A DNA stretch of 64,000 bases from Diphasiastrum complanatum (GCA_029204225.1 CM055097.1:28135192-28199191); one strand, 5' to 3'. Shown: positions 38,660 to 51,110, counted from the first letter of the stretch. The notes: generated by a model from the letters alone, not told the origin. Numbers and translations are program-made.

Positions 38660-41600
38660 TTTTAAATTTAGCACAAATGTCAACAGAAGATAACCAAAGA
38701 TCCTAGTGAATCTCAAAAGTTTTGAGATTATTCAAGGAATTCCTAGACAGAAAGCTAAGCTTGAAAGCAAGCCCCTACTTCAAACTTCCTTTACTTTTGC
38801 TACTACTAGTCAATATCTAAAGTAGACTACAATTGTGGTACTTCTTTTTTTAATCGATGTGAAGCTAGTGAGGTTAACCACTAGTCACTCCTATTTATGT
38901 TTTGTGTACTTACTTTTATATTAGGTAATCGTCTTCTCAACATATTTTCATGATACCAAAAAGGTCCTTAAAATGACCACCAAACATGTCCATAGAACAT
39001 TTACAAATGTGTCCCACAAATGTGATTATATGTAACACATTTATGAGGGTGCCTTGAAAACATATTGGTTGTCACTAAATTCATGCTTTGAGAACATCTT
39101 GGTTGCTACTACTAGTTTACTTGTGCACCTTCATGCAATAGACTTGAGATGACAAGCATCCCTTCACACGAGTATTTCTTAAGAGCTAATTTGTGCAACG
39201 ATGCTCAAGGAAGGCTTTGCCACCACATTCACTCACTAGAATACCTATTCTTCTTCCTTAACTATTATCTTCCTCTTAAATTCTAGAGAGAATCAAGCAC
39301 CATGCACGAAGTTTGCAAATATGAGCTAACAAAAGGTGAGACATGAAGTTGGCAATTTGCTTATGAGATCAAAAACCTTATTAACAACTTTTTGTTCACC
39401 TAGTTTTCATGTAATTAGACTTGGTTTTACTTTACATGAATGGTACATTGATGTGGGTCGCATATTCTCACATCCTACATGACTTTCAATCGTGATTTTG
39501 CATGTTTTGATCAACAGTCCACAGCAAACTGTCACATACATATATGCTTGTTTTGTTTGACATGTGGATGCTTTACATTTGGTAGTGGTGTTTTTCACTG
39601 CAATACGCCAAAGATGGATGGGTGTTTTCATTTAAGGGTAGTTTTACTGCTTACCAAAAGCAAGGTTTAAAATGTGGTGCTTGCACAAATAATCCCACTA
39701 AAGTGAAAGTTAGTGTGACATAATTGAAAGTGAACAAAATGGCTATATTTTGAGTAAAGTTTTAATATCATCAAATTTAGCGACACAAAACAATTACTTT
39801 ATCTATGTAGATTACGAGTTGTGTATAAAGATAGTTCTACCTTGACTTGCGCTTGATTCTGATGTAAGAAACAGCATTTGTCAAGCAGAAAATATGGGGC
39901 TGATGATTTTGGAAAAGGTCTCTTATTCTCAAATGAAGTATTTACCTCCTATAATAAGAAACATCTGTTTGATTTAGAGGCATAAGAATACATGGTAGAA
40001 TAACTTGGACAGTCCTTAGCCAAATTCTATTTGATATCAGTAACGTTTTAGCAAGTCTGTGTTCTATTCAAGGAACTTCTAAGCATTAGGTAGCAGTAGG
40101 GGGTAAATATCTATGGTTTTCAGGGGGGAATCTATGCCAACCCATGTATACAGGACTGATATGATGAGGCTGTCATCAACCATGCTTGCTAAAATAGTTA
40201 GAAGTGGGGAAACAAGATTGAATGGTACATGACACTTAGCTCACCGGGGCACCATTCTCAAGCAGCTCAGTGTCATGTGCAATATCAAAGGACATGACTT
40301 AAGGACAACAATCTTCGCATTTAGTCTTCTGGCTAAGAAACCTTTATGCACAGGAGATCTGATACTTCTTGGATGGCTCTAGCTTTTGGCCAGATCTGGC
40401 ATGATGAACTTCGTGATAAATCTATTAGTTGCATAAGTCACTAGAATAAGTAATAGAGATGAAGTGGTTGGAAAATGTTTAAAAAAAAGCAAGAAGCCAA
40501 GATAACAGAGTTATGGTAGAGATTTCCGAGTTTTAGCTTCACTGAAGATATGAAAGCATGACGGACTCAGGGGTGGTCTACCTTACCTTATTAAGCCCAG
40601 ACATGTACAGCTTTTTTTTGTGTAAGTTATCATTCCTGTATAAGTTTTTTTATCCGTGCAGTAGTTGTAGATTATCTAGTTTCACGTTAATGATTGCAAT
40701 GCAGTCCCATTGGCCATGTTGTGAGCTCAAAAGCAGGGGGATGAAAAATATATGGTGTGCACGACCAGCAATTCAGTTTGTAGTAAGCATTCAATGATAG
40801 TTTGCAATCAAACTCCACTTGAATGGAGTAAGATCAGCTTTAGGTTAGCCCATCACCCCAGGTCCCTGTTTCTTCAGCTCTAGCTCTGAGAGAATGCCGT
40901 CCACTGAGAATGGAGCACTAGTATTTAGATGTTATTTCATCTTCATCCCTTGCTTCCTATGCTCTGAAGAGTTTAATACTCTGACAAAGTTGTTCTGTAG
41001 GTGCTGAGATGGTTAAAAGGTTCTTAACAAAGCCAAGAAAGTTATAGCTTGATGCACCTTCGAGATGTGTATTCAGTAGGTCCATAGTGGTTTTGCACGA
41101 TAATATACGGTTCTAATGACTTCAGAGAGCACCTACCTGCAACTCTTTGTTATGTCCACATTCACAAGAAACTTGGGTTTTGCATGGTGTTCATGGCAAT
41201 AAAAACAAGAGCAATGTGGGTGTCGACATCATTAGCTATTCAAGTATAAAGGAGTCTCTATTAGTGAACGAAATGCATCAAAAGGTCGGGTGACTACTAG
41301 CAAAAATCACAGGAGAAAATTTTCTCAATGACCATGATTGTCTTGAATGATTAGTAGAACCTAGGCTCAAAATAAGTGCCTTAAGAGGATTCTTCACAAT
41401 ATTAAGTCAGCAGGTCCTCCAATAAGTGGCATGTTGGCAAAGACTTCCTATCCTCTACTTGAAGGCAAGTCCGAATCCAATCACATCCAAAAATGAGGAC
41501 AAACAAGACCCTAAAATAGATTCAATGGCAACAGAGCTGATGACATATGTTAGAATCCTGCTAAGCATTTTGTACATATAACATTGGGTTAACCTGTCAA

Positions 41601-42240
41601 AAAGAATCTTCACGTGTGTGTGATATTTGAATTTTGTAGCAAGTACTTACATAGCCAGTACATTTGAGAGCATGGAATATTCACTACCTTTATCACAAAG
41701 CTTTTTAAATAGGAAACTGGCAATAATTGGCCAAAAGTTGATAGAACAATCTTATTTCATAGGTGGACAATTTTCAGCAAATGGAGCCATATTTTCGGTA
41801 AATGAAGTCCTGCTAAATCTTGGCTGATTCAGAAGACTATGCTTCGATCTCCAGTTATCAAGAACAACCATCAGTCCAATAAGGCTGATTCACTCAACTA
41901 CACAGGTATTCCTCCAAGGAGAGCATTTCAAATGTTTTTTCCAAATCCGAACAAGCATGACATTCCATACCATTCAAGAGGAGAAAGGCAGCCATACTTT
42001 CAGAAACTTTTAACAAATGAAATAGCCCCAACACGAATTCCCCATTTGTGTTGCAAATTTACAATCACAATTTACAATCATTGACAACTTTAGATTGTAA
42101 AAAACAGAGATTATAAACTAACTTGTCAAATTAATCAAGCTATTGAATGAAAGCAATCTACAAAACTTGGCTAAGCAACTGGATGGATCTAGCAATGCTC
42201 TCCACATTAATCGTATTGTTAGCAGCACCGAAAAATTGCT
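38660..42240. other. No recognisable gene
   Basis: Intergenic DNA downstream of the arabinose-5-phosphate isomerase gene. The part nearest 42240 should contain that gene's 3' UTR, but I could not fix its end. Confidence 0.45.
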
Positions 42241-42248
42241 TAAAGCTT

Positions 42249-44126
42249 TTATAAACCTGCAGACACAAGTCCATGCAGAGTCACGATGCCTATCACTACA
42301 TTTTCGTGATCTACTACAGGCAAAAATGTGATTGGAGATGGCGGGGCTTCCATTTTTTGCATAGCCTCCACTGCCATAGCATTTGCTCCAATTGACCGTG
42401 GAGTTCTACAAAAAATCAAAATCAACAACAAAGCACACTATCAAAGATCCCATTCTCCAATCAGCTCTCAATTCACAAACCTCAAAAGAATGTAATGAGC
42501 TAAAATTTAACATGTAGAAATCAGCTCATACCTGCTGCACATTTCTCCTACTGTTAGCCTGAATATCCCTTCACCCTTTGATTTAAGTGCTCGCCGCAGA
42601 TCTCCATCAGTGAATGTACCAAGGAGGCGCCTTTTTTCATCAATCACAATTAAGCAGCCGCATCCTTTGACACTAAGTTCTAAAAGTTGCTCCATGATGA
42701 GATCATCCTCCTTACAAAGAGGTATTTCATTGTCCTTTTTCATGACATCTTGAACCTTACAAATTTGAAAATGTGAGTGGTCAAATGTAAGGGTGCAGAC
42801 ATTCCATGAGTTAGAAATAAAGAATTTGTAAGTATTTTAGTGCTCCAGACTTTGGTGATAAAGAACCTAAGTGTTGTAATGCTCCATAATTTAGTAATAA
42901 GGAGTGCAAAGTATTAAAAAATTTCAAAACCTAATGAACCCATTGTTCCAAAAAAGAGAAAGCGTGAAAAAGTAGAAAAAATCAGCTTCAAGGCAAGACA
43001 AGCCTGACGATCTCAAACAAGCTTACAATAGAGATACAGTGATGGATGCATATCAAGGCAAGACAAGCCCACAAATCTCAAATAAGTCTTACAATACAGA
43101 TATAGTGATGGATGCATATCAAGTCAAGACAAGCCCGCAGATCTCAAATAAGTCTTACATTACAGATACAGCGATGGATGCATATCAAGTCAGGACAAGC
43201 CTGCAGATACAGTGATGGATGCCTCTCAAGTCAAGACAAGCCTACAGATCTCAAATCAGTCTTACAATGCAGACACAGTGATAGACGTATATCTATTTGT
43301 GAAATTGGATTATGTCCAAATTCACAAATTTAATTTGAGAAGCAGTGATGTCATTAGGTGAAGCTTACAAAAAAAATACAGGCAACGAAAAAAGTTAATG
43401 GATCCATATCAAAAGTTTAAAAACAGAAATGTTAGGCAGCCAGGGCCACTTATGATGGATGAAATGGCTTACTCTGAATATCAACCGCTTGCCGATGCGA
43501 CCAGCAGGATGATTAAGGGCATACTGTTCCTTGGTAAGGTGCTTAGCCTGCATAAGCGCAATAGCAACAGTATCTCCAAAGAGCATCTGGATTGCTGTGG
43601 ATGTGACCGGGGCAAGATCAAAGGGGCATAACTCCCTCTCAAGAGGCAAATACACATGCATATCACAAAGCTTCACAAGATTTGAGTCTTTAAGCGAAGA
43701 AATACCCACAATATATGCTCCCTTTGCTCTTGCACAGGGCACCAATTTCATGATCTCCTCTGAGGCGCCACTCTTGCTGAACAGAACCAGCACATCTTTA
43801 GGGCCAACAATGCCAATGTCACCATGAAGGGCATCAGTGGGAGACAAATACACAGCCTTTGTGCCAGTTGAGACGAGAGTTTGCGAGATCTTCTGAGCAA
43901 TGAACCCACTTTTGCCTACACCTGAGAAGAAGATCACTCCCTCTGTGTCCAGGCAGAGGTGCGTGAAGGCTTGCACCTGCGTGTAGTCCAGATGCTTGAA
44001 GAAGAAGTCGAGGTATTTGTGCTGTTCCTGGAACAAGCGCTGGAGCTCCTCTGTGCTCAAATGCGGTGCTGCTATGGCTGCCTCCCTTTTGGGGCTGAAG
44101 TCCAACGGTCCCGGAATCGCCCCCAT
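42249..44126 (-). CDS. Arabinose-5-phosphate isomerase (Kdo pathway; SETH3/KdsD type)
   Basis: Three exons on the minus strand: 44126-43473, 42755-42532, 42405-42249; GT-AG introns; 344 codons. The enzyme interconverts ribulose-5-phosphate and arabinose-5-phosphate, the first step to Kdo, in plants a sugar of rhamnogalacturonan II pectin. Exon 1 encodes a sugar isomerase (SIS) domain with GVGKSG (69-74), DALHGDIG (98-105) and FSKSGASEE (116-124); the HGD motif is conserved in the family. Exons 2-3 encode two CBS domains, with [12 protein letters not shown] in the first and [13 protein letters not shown] at the C-terminus. Length matches plant and bacterial KdsD. ATG 44126 is the first in-frame methionine; upstream codons in this frame begin with TTG. 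The Arabidopsis relative SETH3 acts in pollen germination and tube growth (known of family). Confidence 0.95.
42989..43292 (-). repeat. ~66-bp minisatellite in isomerase intron 1
   Basis: Five units on the plus strand: 42989-43053, 43054-43119, 43120-43185, 43186-43226 (shortened to 41 bp) and 43227-43292. All but the last end GATGGATGC plus a few bases, and all start CAAGnCAnGACAAGCC. Confidence 0.92.
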
Positions 44127-44300
44127 GGATAAAATGCCCAATACACCGCGGATACTGTTCTTGTCCTCTGATTATCAGCTTCTCCTGCTCATTACATGGG
44201 AGAGGGAGAGGGAGAGGGAGAGGGAGAGGCTAGAGCTCAGAGGAGGAATGGGGGTGGCATTGCATTATATTTCGCCCTGAATAAATAGGCTTACATATTG
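44127..44300 (-). promoter_or_regulatory. 5' leader and likely core promoter of the isomerase gene
   Basis: On the minus strand the leader carries a CT-rich (CCCTCT)n block at 44229-44199, typical of plant 5' UTRs. A TATTTATT element sits near 44288-44280, about 155 bp before the ATG, and could be a TATA box. The start site itself is inferred. Confidence 0.35.
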
Positions 44301-44879
44301 CCACGTTTTCTCATGACCCACCAAAAGTAGTCTACAAAATCCAAGTGGTGGGCTAAAATATATCCTGCCCTTTGGTCTTTTCAATGAAACTCTCCTTGAA
44401 TTGGAATGAAACTTTCCTTGGGCTCGGAAATTGGAATGAAACTCTCGTTTCGCCATCACTTGCTCGACAGTGGCCATATATTTTACACCTGACCACTTGG
44501 ATTTTTCTCCACATGACATTCATGTGATTCGGACTCTTTTCATTGGTCTATCATAAAAATAATGCAAAATTTGATTGTCTATGACAAAATCCAACAATGG
44601 TCAACTTCAAATAGCCTCATGTCATTAAGATATTATATCCAATATTAAAATTTGACGGCCCGTCATGCCCTTGAAAGGCCAATTTGAACATATTTGATAG
44701 GCCTTGAAACTTTGGGCCATCAACACTTAATTTGTAAAATTTGACAAGTAACATTTATTTAAAACTTCATACACAAATGATAAATCATAAATATATCATA
44801 TAACATATAACCTACTCTTTTCAACTTTCAAGTTTAAAATTGGCAAATGCAATTTGCTAATTTCAAACTTCAAAAGCTT

Positions 44880-45200
44880 GTCCTTGAAGACTGAAGCTGC
44901 GCGGTGGCCATACACTTCAGTATCCCCATTTCCAAACTTTGAGACTTCTATTTTTATGGCCTTTTCTTTTTGTTCTACTAGTCATTGCACTCTGCAGGTG
45001 GTGTTTCAACTTTCAAGTTTCAAGCTTTAGCCTATAGTGTAGGTTGTGGCCACAAACTTCAAATATTCAATTTTCAAACTTTCAAAGTTTTAGAACTGCA
45101 ATTTTAAGCTTTAAAATGCAATGTGGGCTCTGGCCCTAGACTTCAAAATTTCAAATTTTTGACTTTTAGAGTTTCAAAAGTGCACCTTCAAGCTTTGCTA
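44880..45200. repeat. Imperfect TTTCAAA-rich repeats
   Basis: Words such as TTCAAACTTTCAAAGTTT and GTGGCC/TGGCCCTAGACTTCAAA recur two or three times at roughly 80-bp spacing. Degenerate; no coding content. Confidence 0.5.
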
Positions 45201-45480
45201 ATATTATTATTAACAAGTTTATTTAGTAAAAAAAAATTGAGTAACTCTTTTACCTGGAATTTGATATGAGAAACTTAAATAGTTACATTCAAATAAACTT
45301 TTCACTTGAATTTTAATATTGAAAAACACAACATGAAATCTACATGAAAGTTCATCTTTTGAAAAATGTAATTTGAAGGACAAGTTTTGGGAGGACGTCA
45401 CACTTTTGAAGGGCAATTTTTATGTGAAGATGTCATACGCTTGAAGGATACGCTAGAAGGGCAACTCGTATGTAAGGAAG

Positions 45481-45618
45481 TCACATGACGGCCATGAACA
45501 TTGCTCAAGACGTCATGCATATAAAGCATGAAGGGCAACCCTGATGTAAGGACATCACATGACGGCCATGAACATTGCTCAAGACGTCATGCATATAAAG
45601 CATCAAGGGCAACCCTAA
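45481..45618 (+). repeat. 74-bp tandem duplication
   Basis: TCACATGACGGCCATGAACA starts at 45481 and again at 45555; the copies are nearly identical through AAGGGCAACCCT. A more diverged unit precedes them from about 45420. Confidence 0.93.
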
Positions 45619-45844
45619 ATGTCAAATTTCAACCGTGATTATAGCTATCTAAAAGACTTAATGGCACACAATGATTTAAAATGGGCAAGCATAATTTATA
45701 TTGTGCCACTACTCTCCATCAAGGGAAGATATAGCCCTTAATGTCAAAACACATTTGCTTGCTCACTTAGATGTTTGCGACATGTCGGAATTGAAGCCTT
45801 TCATTGGGTAATGATGACGACATGGCAAAACTTGACTGTCTGTC

Positions 45845-45959
45845 TAAAACATCCAACAATGCATCTTGGTTTCCAAGGGGGCTTGAACTTGGGACCAAAG
45901 AAACTTTGGATGCCAAGCTAACCAATTGGTCCAACCCTTGAATAAAACATCCAACGATG
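45845..45959 (-). mobile_element. Very short tRNA-like retroposon, copy 1 (81-bp body)
   Basis: The body 45862-45942 is flanked by a 17-bp direct repeat (45845-45861 and 45943-45959) with one mismatch, the signature of LINE-type retroposition. On the minus strand the body reads from a tRNA-like A-box region (TTGGTTAGCTTGG) to a B-box-like AGTTCAAGCCC and ends TTGGAAACCAAGATG. Its size is close to a single tRNA, without the usual SINE body or poly(A) tail. About 56 bases are identical to the copy at 61991-62047. Confidence 0.75.
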
Positions 45960-46134
45960 GCAGGATAAAAATTCAAATAAGTGATTAAGATACGTGGGTG
46001 AAGGGAGAGGTCTCATGAGGCTTGTGCCATGCAAGTAGGAGGGAGACAAACATGGTCATACTATAGGCAACAATGGGTGTCGTGGTAATCATGACTCCCA
46101 CCATCTAGTGGTGGCAACTTTCAAGCTCTCATAA

Positions 46135-46603
46135 TCCACCAAACTTAATGTGGCCTTGGAGGGTGGTGGGCCTACAACTCCACAACCACAATTGCCTATA
46201 CTCTCTTAGGAGTACAACATGACGCACAACATGACGCGAATGCTTAAGGAGTACACTCCAAGTTCACATGCAGTGCTGGCCCCACTCCATCCAAGGGTGA
46301 TGGATGGAATTAAGGTGGGAAAAATATATCTCTCCTCTTGGATGGTGTGGGACCTATGCAGCAGAGGCATTGTAGGTGCACTCTATAATGAGAGCCCAAC
46401 ATGACCTGTATCCACCAACCTTTAGGTGGCCTGAGATGGTGGTGGGCCCGCAACTCCTGTGGTGACCACAATTGCATATACTTTCTTACATGTGTCACAT
46501 GACCTATATCCACCAACCTTTATGTGGCCTTGGATGGTGGTGAGCCTACAACCCCAATAACAACCACAATTGCCTATAGTCTCTTAAGAGTACCACATGA
46601 TAG
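46135..46603 (+). repeat. ~98-bp repeat, three copies
   Basis: Copies at about 46135-46232, 46409-46506 and 46507-46603 share CCACCAA, TGGTGGTGGGCC, ACCACAATTGC and a CTCTTA-GAGTA end. The second and third are directly adjacent. Confidence 0.8.
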
Positions 46604-46723
46604 CATGTGCTCATCCAAGATAAGCTGCTAGGAGGCACCCCCAAAAATGAATTGAAATGTGATTTCCAAGCCACTATCCAAAGAGTTATATTTTGCTACT
46701 ATTGAGCAAAGTTTGCCTTGCTG

Positions 46724-46786
46724 CTATCTATCTAAAGAACTATGTATTGTTGTCATGCAACAATACGTAGTTCTTTAGATAGATAG
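46724..46786. other. 29-bp inverted repeat with 5-base loop
   Basis: Arms 46724-46752 and 46758-46786 are complementary at 28 of 29 positions, the exception being a possible G-T wobble. Loop TCATG. RNA from either strand would form a nearly perfect hairpin. Confidence 0.9.
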
Positions 46787-47691
46787 ATACTATCTATGTA
46801 TTGTTGTCATGCAACCACTATTGTCGCATTGCTATTGTGACAAGTCAATGCAAGTAAGCATTCAATTCTTTACAGCTTTATGAAAAGGAGACTTGCAATA
46901 GAACCTACACTATATAATGACAACTTCTGCTCAAGTTGGAAAATGGACGCCACTATAGAAATTGTCCTATGCCATAAGGAGACTATCATTATAAATAGAC
47001 ATTGTCAGGGCCTGGTTCATGTTCATGTATTTTCCAATTGTCCAAAGAATGAATATCTTTACATTAATTTCAAGAAGTGAGATGCTTTCACTATTGTAGT
47101 ATATGTTTTCTTGGTTATGAATTTTTGTTTTCATACATATCTGGTGGCACATATGGCACTTCATAGTGAAGGGCTCTTTTTTGTAAGTTTAAGTAGTGAC
47201 ATCATTGACCTCCACCAACTTATTGCAATTATTATCAAACAACCATAAAATTGTTCTCTAGGGTTTTCCTTTTACCTTATTTCCTACTTTACTTCTTTTG
47301 TTTGCATTTTAGAGTTTAAGGTTTGGAGTACTAGGCATAAAAAATGCAAACGAACTTGAACATTATGGTCACATAAGGATAAAAAGCTATATTCAAGGTT
47401 ATGTGTAACAAACTTAGACTTATATACATGAATGCTTCAACCCTAGTGACAAAAGAAAAAAATACAAACCCTATAAAATGCAAGTTTATTGAGTTGTGAT
47501 TTGTGACTATGCTCGTAAATGCTTTTCACTGATTGACACAAACAAAACTTGCATCTATGTAATGATTGCCACTGACTAGTGTTACGACCATATTCAGGTA
47601 AGGACATGGAATAGTACTAATATGGTGGACCGACCCTCCGATGTTTGAGATTGTTGGTTACCCCTTGATTAAATTCCATGTAACTAATGTG

Positions 47692-48295
47692 AAAAATGCA
47701 ACAAAATAAACCCATTTGATCCTAGAAATGATGGAGAAAGCGCCTACTTAAGATCCAAACAAGATCTAGAAGCTAGATTACTACTCAATGCATTGATTCC
47801 TAGCTTATATTGGCTTGAAGTCCATGAATTAGCTCCAAAACTCTTCGCATGTGTGAATGTACGGCCTGCTACTGCATGTCTATTGTACTTGCAACTCCAA
47901 ACTCATTCAATGATCATAAAAAATCATATGCCAATAGCATTCATCAATCAAATCATAGACTCAAACTAGTCAAGAAGGAAAATCTCGATTTTGCTCATAA
48001 TTGGATGGAAATCCCATCACATATTTATACATGTAGAGCTCGGATTTGAGCATATTAGGGCTTCTATGTATTCATCACAACCTAACCCTAACATCTAACT
48101 TGAAGATCCACTTGCTCCACCCTATTTAGGGTCAATACCTCGAGATCCAAGAACAATGAGAAAATTGCAATTTTAAGCTCCTATTTTTTCTCTACCCTAT
48201 CTATGCACTCATTGGCCACATTCCAAAGGTACCATTCCAAAGCTAGATTATTGATTTGACTTAGAATAAGGTATCCTATGCTTTTGGCACATGTG
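47692..48295 (+). repeat. Dispersed ~600-bp repeat H, copy 1
   Basis: Aligns along its whole length with 54924-55517 in the same orientation (shared CATTTGATCCTAGAAATGAT, GGTATCCTATGCTTTTGGCA). A diverged part-copy lies inverted at 53398-53570. No coding capacity, and no clear TG...CA ends. Confidence 0.85.
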
Positions 48296-49080
48296 ACCTT
48301 TTATTCTTGGGGAAGGCATTATCCCTCTACTCCTATTGGTTGTCACAAAATCGCAAGGCTCCTAATTCAAGTCGTTCAACTAAATCTAATGGTACCAAAG
48401 AGTAGAAGAGGTGCTCACATGATTCATGACTCTCACCAAATTGGCAAAGAAAAACTCACATGATTTGTGTCACTTATAGTCTTTTGTCTTATTCACAAAT
48501 TTACAAACTTGACATTGGGGCTTTTAATTTATTTTATTCAGCTAAGTCCCAAGTCTTTTAATATTACAACTTATAGGTTAGAAGCTAATTTTTGTGTGCT
48601 CATTACGTTGGCGTTACACATGCACGATGTGCTTGCCCTCACACTTATTGCATTTAAATTATTATCTTGTATACTTGCACCTTGCTTCCCATACTACATT
48701 GTCATTGTGTTGTGTATCTTTTGCCCTTCTTCAGTTATCCCACATTTTTTTGTCTTATGTGTATTGGTCAATATATAGACCATTTTGTATGGCGAGCTAG
48801 GGTGATCCTAGGGGGCAAGCCCCACGACAATCACATAGATTGTTTCATATATGGACTATTATCGATGTTAAGGCTTGAGATTTTCTCACATGGACTAGTT
48901 TCCTTTTTATGTGGCCCAGATTTGGGAGCATGGTGCTCATTTATTGCATGTGAGATAGAATTGGCTCCATCGGGCTTATTTCAATATGAAAAAGGTCAAT
49001 TATTAATTATCTAGAGCTACTAAATTTATCACAGAATATTCTTCTTCTTCTTCTTCTTTTCTCTCTCTCTCTCTTCCTAT

Positions 49081-49180
49081 TGCCACCATCATAGGCATAT
49101 TCTATGCATAATTTCAAAATTATTCTCAATTGCCACCATCATAGGCATATTCTATGCATAATTTCAAAATTATTCTCAAA
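49081..49180 (+). repeat. Perfect 50-bp tandem duplication
   Basis: 49081-49130 and 49131-49180 are almost identical (start TGCCACCATCATAGGC, end TATTCTCAA). A (CTT)n(CT)n tract directly precedes it. Confidence 0.95.
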
Positions 49181-49890
49181 TGTCAAATTTTGTGCATGAT
49201 TTTGTTTTTTATCAATGCATGACTAACCTTAAGGCATCTTGGAGATCTATATGTCTTTTTTTTATTTGTAATGCCGAGTGCTCAAATTTTCTTTCTATTT
49301 TGGAGGCACTTCCAAAAGTGTAATGTTCATGTACATTTAAAACCATTTATGCAAAGTGAGTCATGAGGTCAAGTGACTCAATACTAATATTCATTTAGTA
49401 TTCATGTGCATGAGGCCTTTCAAGCCATTAATAAAATTGTTCTGCTTGCAACGTCCTACCCACTCGTCTAATTTGCCTCACAACTTTGAAGAAACATTAT
49501 TTGAGCTTTTCTAAAAGCCTCATGTGCAAATGACAGACAACACACAGATTCAGATAAACCTCGTGTGAAGTCACTCTAGATACATTATTGGATGTGTGTG
49601 ACGCTCATCACTCCAATGAAATCCTTGTGAGAAAGGTGAGCTTTTCCATCTTTTCCCTTGTTTTCAATTTTAATATGGTCCTACTGGTTGTACTGACCTG
49701 AGCAATTTATTGAGCTTTGTGATCTGTGGTGCACAATGATTGCAAGCATGAAAGGATTAGCTAGGTACAGGTTTGAGAAATTGCAAGGTCGACACAATCT
49801 TCAATCAGCTATCCTTTAGATATCATTATCCAGTCTCTAAACGAAAGCATTGTTTTTTATCTGTAATAATTTTACTATTGTCTGTTGTAG

Positions 49891-50385
49891 ATGCTTTGTT
49901 TACAGGAAATCTTAAACCACCGGTATTGAAGGCGATTAAAGGCATACAGGACGAAGTACAATTGCCACTAAATCCGTAGTGTCTTTTGATGATATTAAAC
50001 ATGCCTGTCAGAGGAGATCTAGATTACGTTCGTGCTGCTTTTGAGGCAAGTCTAAGGATGCTTCATGTGAACTACATTGATCTCTATTGTCAACATCGAG
50101 TAGAACCTAACGTTCCGATTGAACTTACAATGAGTACTTTTGGTTTCTGCTCCAACTGAAAGAAATGACAAAAACAAACTATTGCATTGTTCTGCTTTGC
50201 AATTTTCTTCGTGGCAAGCTATGGATTTGAGGCTAGTGCTATCTCATTACTTCATTACAGAATGCCATGAAACTCTTGCATGCCGTGCTTTGAAGGTTTT
50301 TTACCACTTCAGCTCATTCTATCCATCCGATCACGATTGTTCAGCTGGAATGGTCTCTTTGGATTCGTGATGTTGAAGTGAAAAG
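49891..50385 (+). pseudogene. Aldo-keto reductase pseudogene fragment
   Basis: Three pieces in order on the plus strand resemble plant aldo-keto reductases of the auxin-induced/perakine reductase type, NADPH-dependent cytosolic enzymes: 49891-49979 (LKAIKGIQDEVQL, preceded by a TTGTAG acceptor, ending in a stop), 50004-50133 (RGDLDYVRAAFEASLRMLH, IDLYCQHRVEPNVPIEL) and 50314-50378 (HSIHPITIVQLEWSLWIRD). The catalytic N-terminal part and the C-terminal half are not found; the frame shifts between the first two pieces. It is a relic of a host gene, or a fragment carried by a transposon. Confidence 0.7.
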
Positions 50386-50934
50386 AATGTCTTAGCATTA
50401 TACTTTGTTCATAAATTAATCTCAATCCCTGATCTACAAACTTTTATGAGTATAGCTTTGTTGTAATACTTTTTGTGATCTTCTTGTCAATGCAAAACCA
50501 CTGATGAGTCCACAAATATATCTCGGGAATCAATTGATAGATGATATTACTCTTCTTGGTGTTGACATTATAATATTTTTAGCATGAAAAGCAAGAGTAA
50601 ATTGTGAGTGGGTTGATATCACTTAATTGGCCTTGCTTGTAAAGGCAATACTCTATGTTCATGTTGGTCAATGTAGTTTGTGCATAATTTTGTGTTTGTG
50701 AATTGAAAAAGAGTGTATACTTCAATGCATTTGCAACCTTGCTCATTGCTTTTATTGTCTAAGATATTCTTATTGTTTTTTTTTTAGTGTTTGCTTTTGC
50801 AGGATGTATACAAAATGTCTTCCACATATTGGAAGAAGAATCGATCGAATTTAGAGATGCGTCCTGAAGACTACATGATTGTTGGTTGGCAACAATTATA
50901 TGAAATCATGAATTTTGAAAAGCAAATATAATCA

Positions 50935-51110
50935 ATATTGTTTGTGATTATTGTGGATATTAATTGTGAATATCATGAATACTCGTGATTATTGTGGACA
51001 CTCATGAATATTGATCGTGAATACTTGTGATTATTTTAAATGCTCGTGACTGTTGATCGTGATTATTGTGAATACTGATCGTGAATATTCTTGAATCCTA
51101 GTCAACATCA
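50935..51110 (+). repeat. Imperfect array of GTGAATAT/GTGATTATTG words
   Basis: Variants of GATCGTGAATACT and CGTGATTATTGTG recur at 15-35 bp intervals, forming a degenerate simple repeat. Confidence 0.7.

Noticed and set aside
39407-39670. Overlapping frames on both strands near 39.5 kb
   Set aside because: Short, mutually overlapping, with no recognisable domain.
42989-43292. CRISPR-like regular repeats
   Set aside because: Units are contiguous with no spacers, inside a plant intron; it is a minisatellite.
43395-43472. C-terminal extension of isomerase exon 1 ([10 protein letters not shown]...)
   Set aside because: It is intron read-through after the GTAAGC donor at 43472; the CBS exons downstream restore the family sequence.
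44124-44141. Upstream start of the isomerase at 44141
   Set aside because: The codon there is TTG, not ATG; ATG 44126 is the first real methionine in frame.
45767-45976. Minus frame LASKVSLVPSSSPLGNQDA shared with 61950-62141 as a conserved peptide
   Set aside because: The match is explained by the retroposed DNA body with its target duplications, not by coding constraint.
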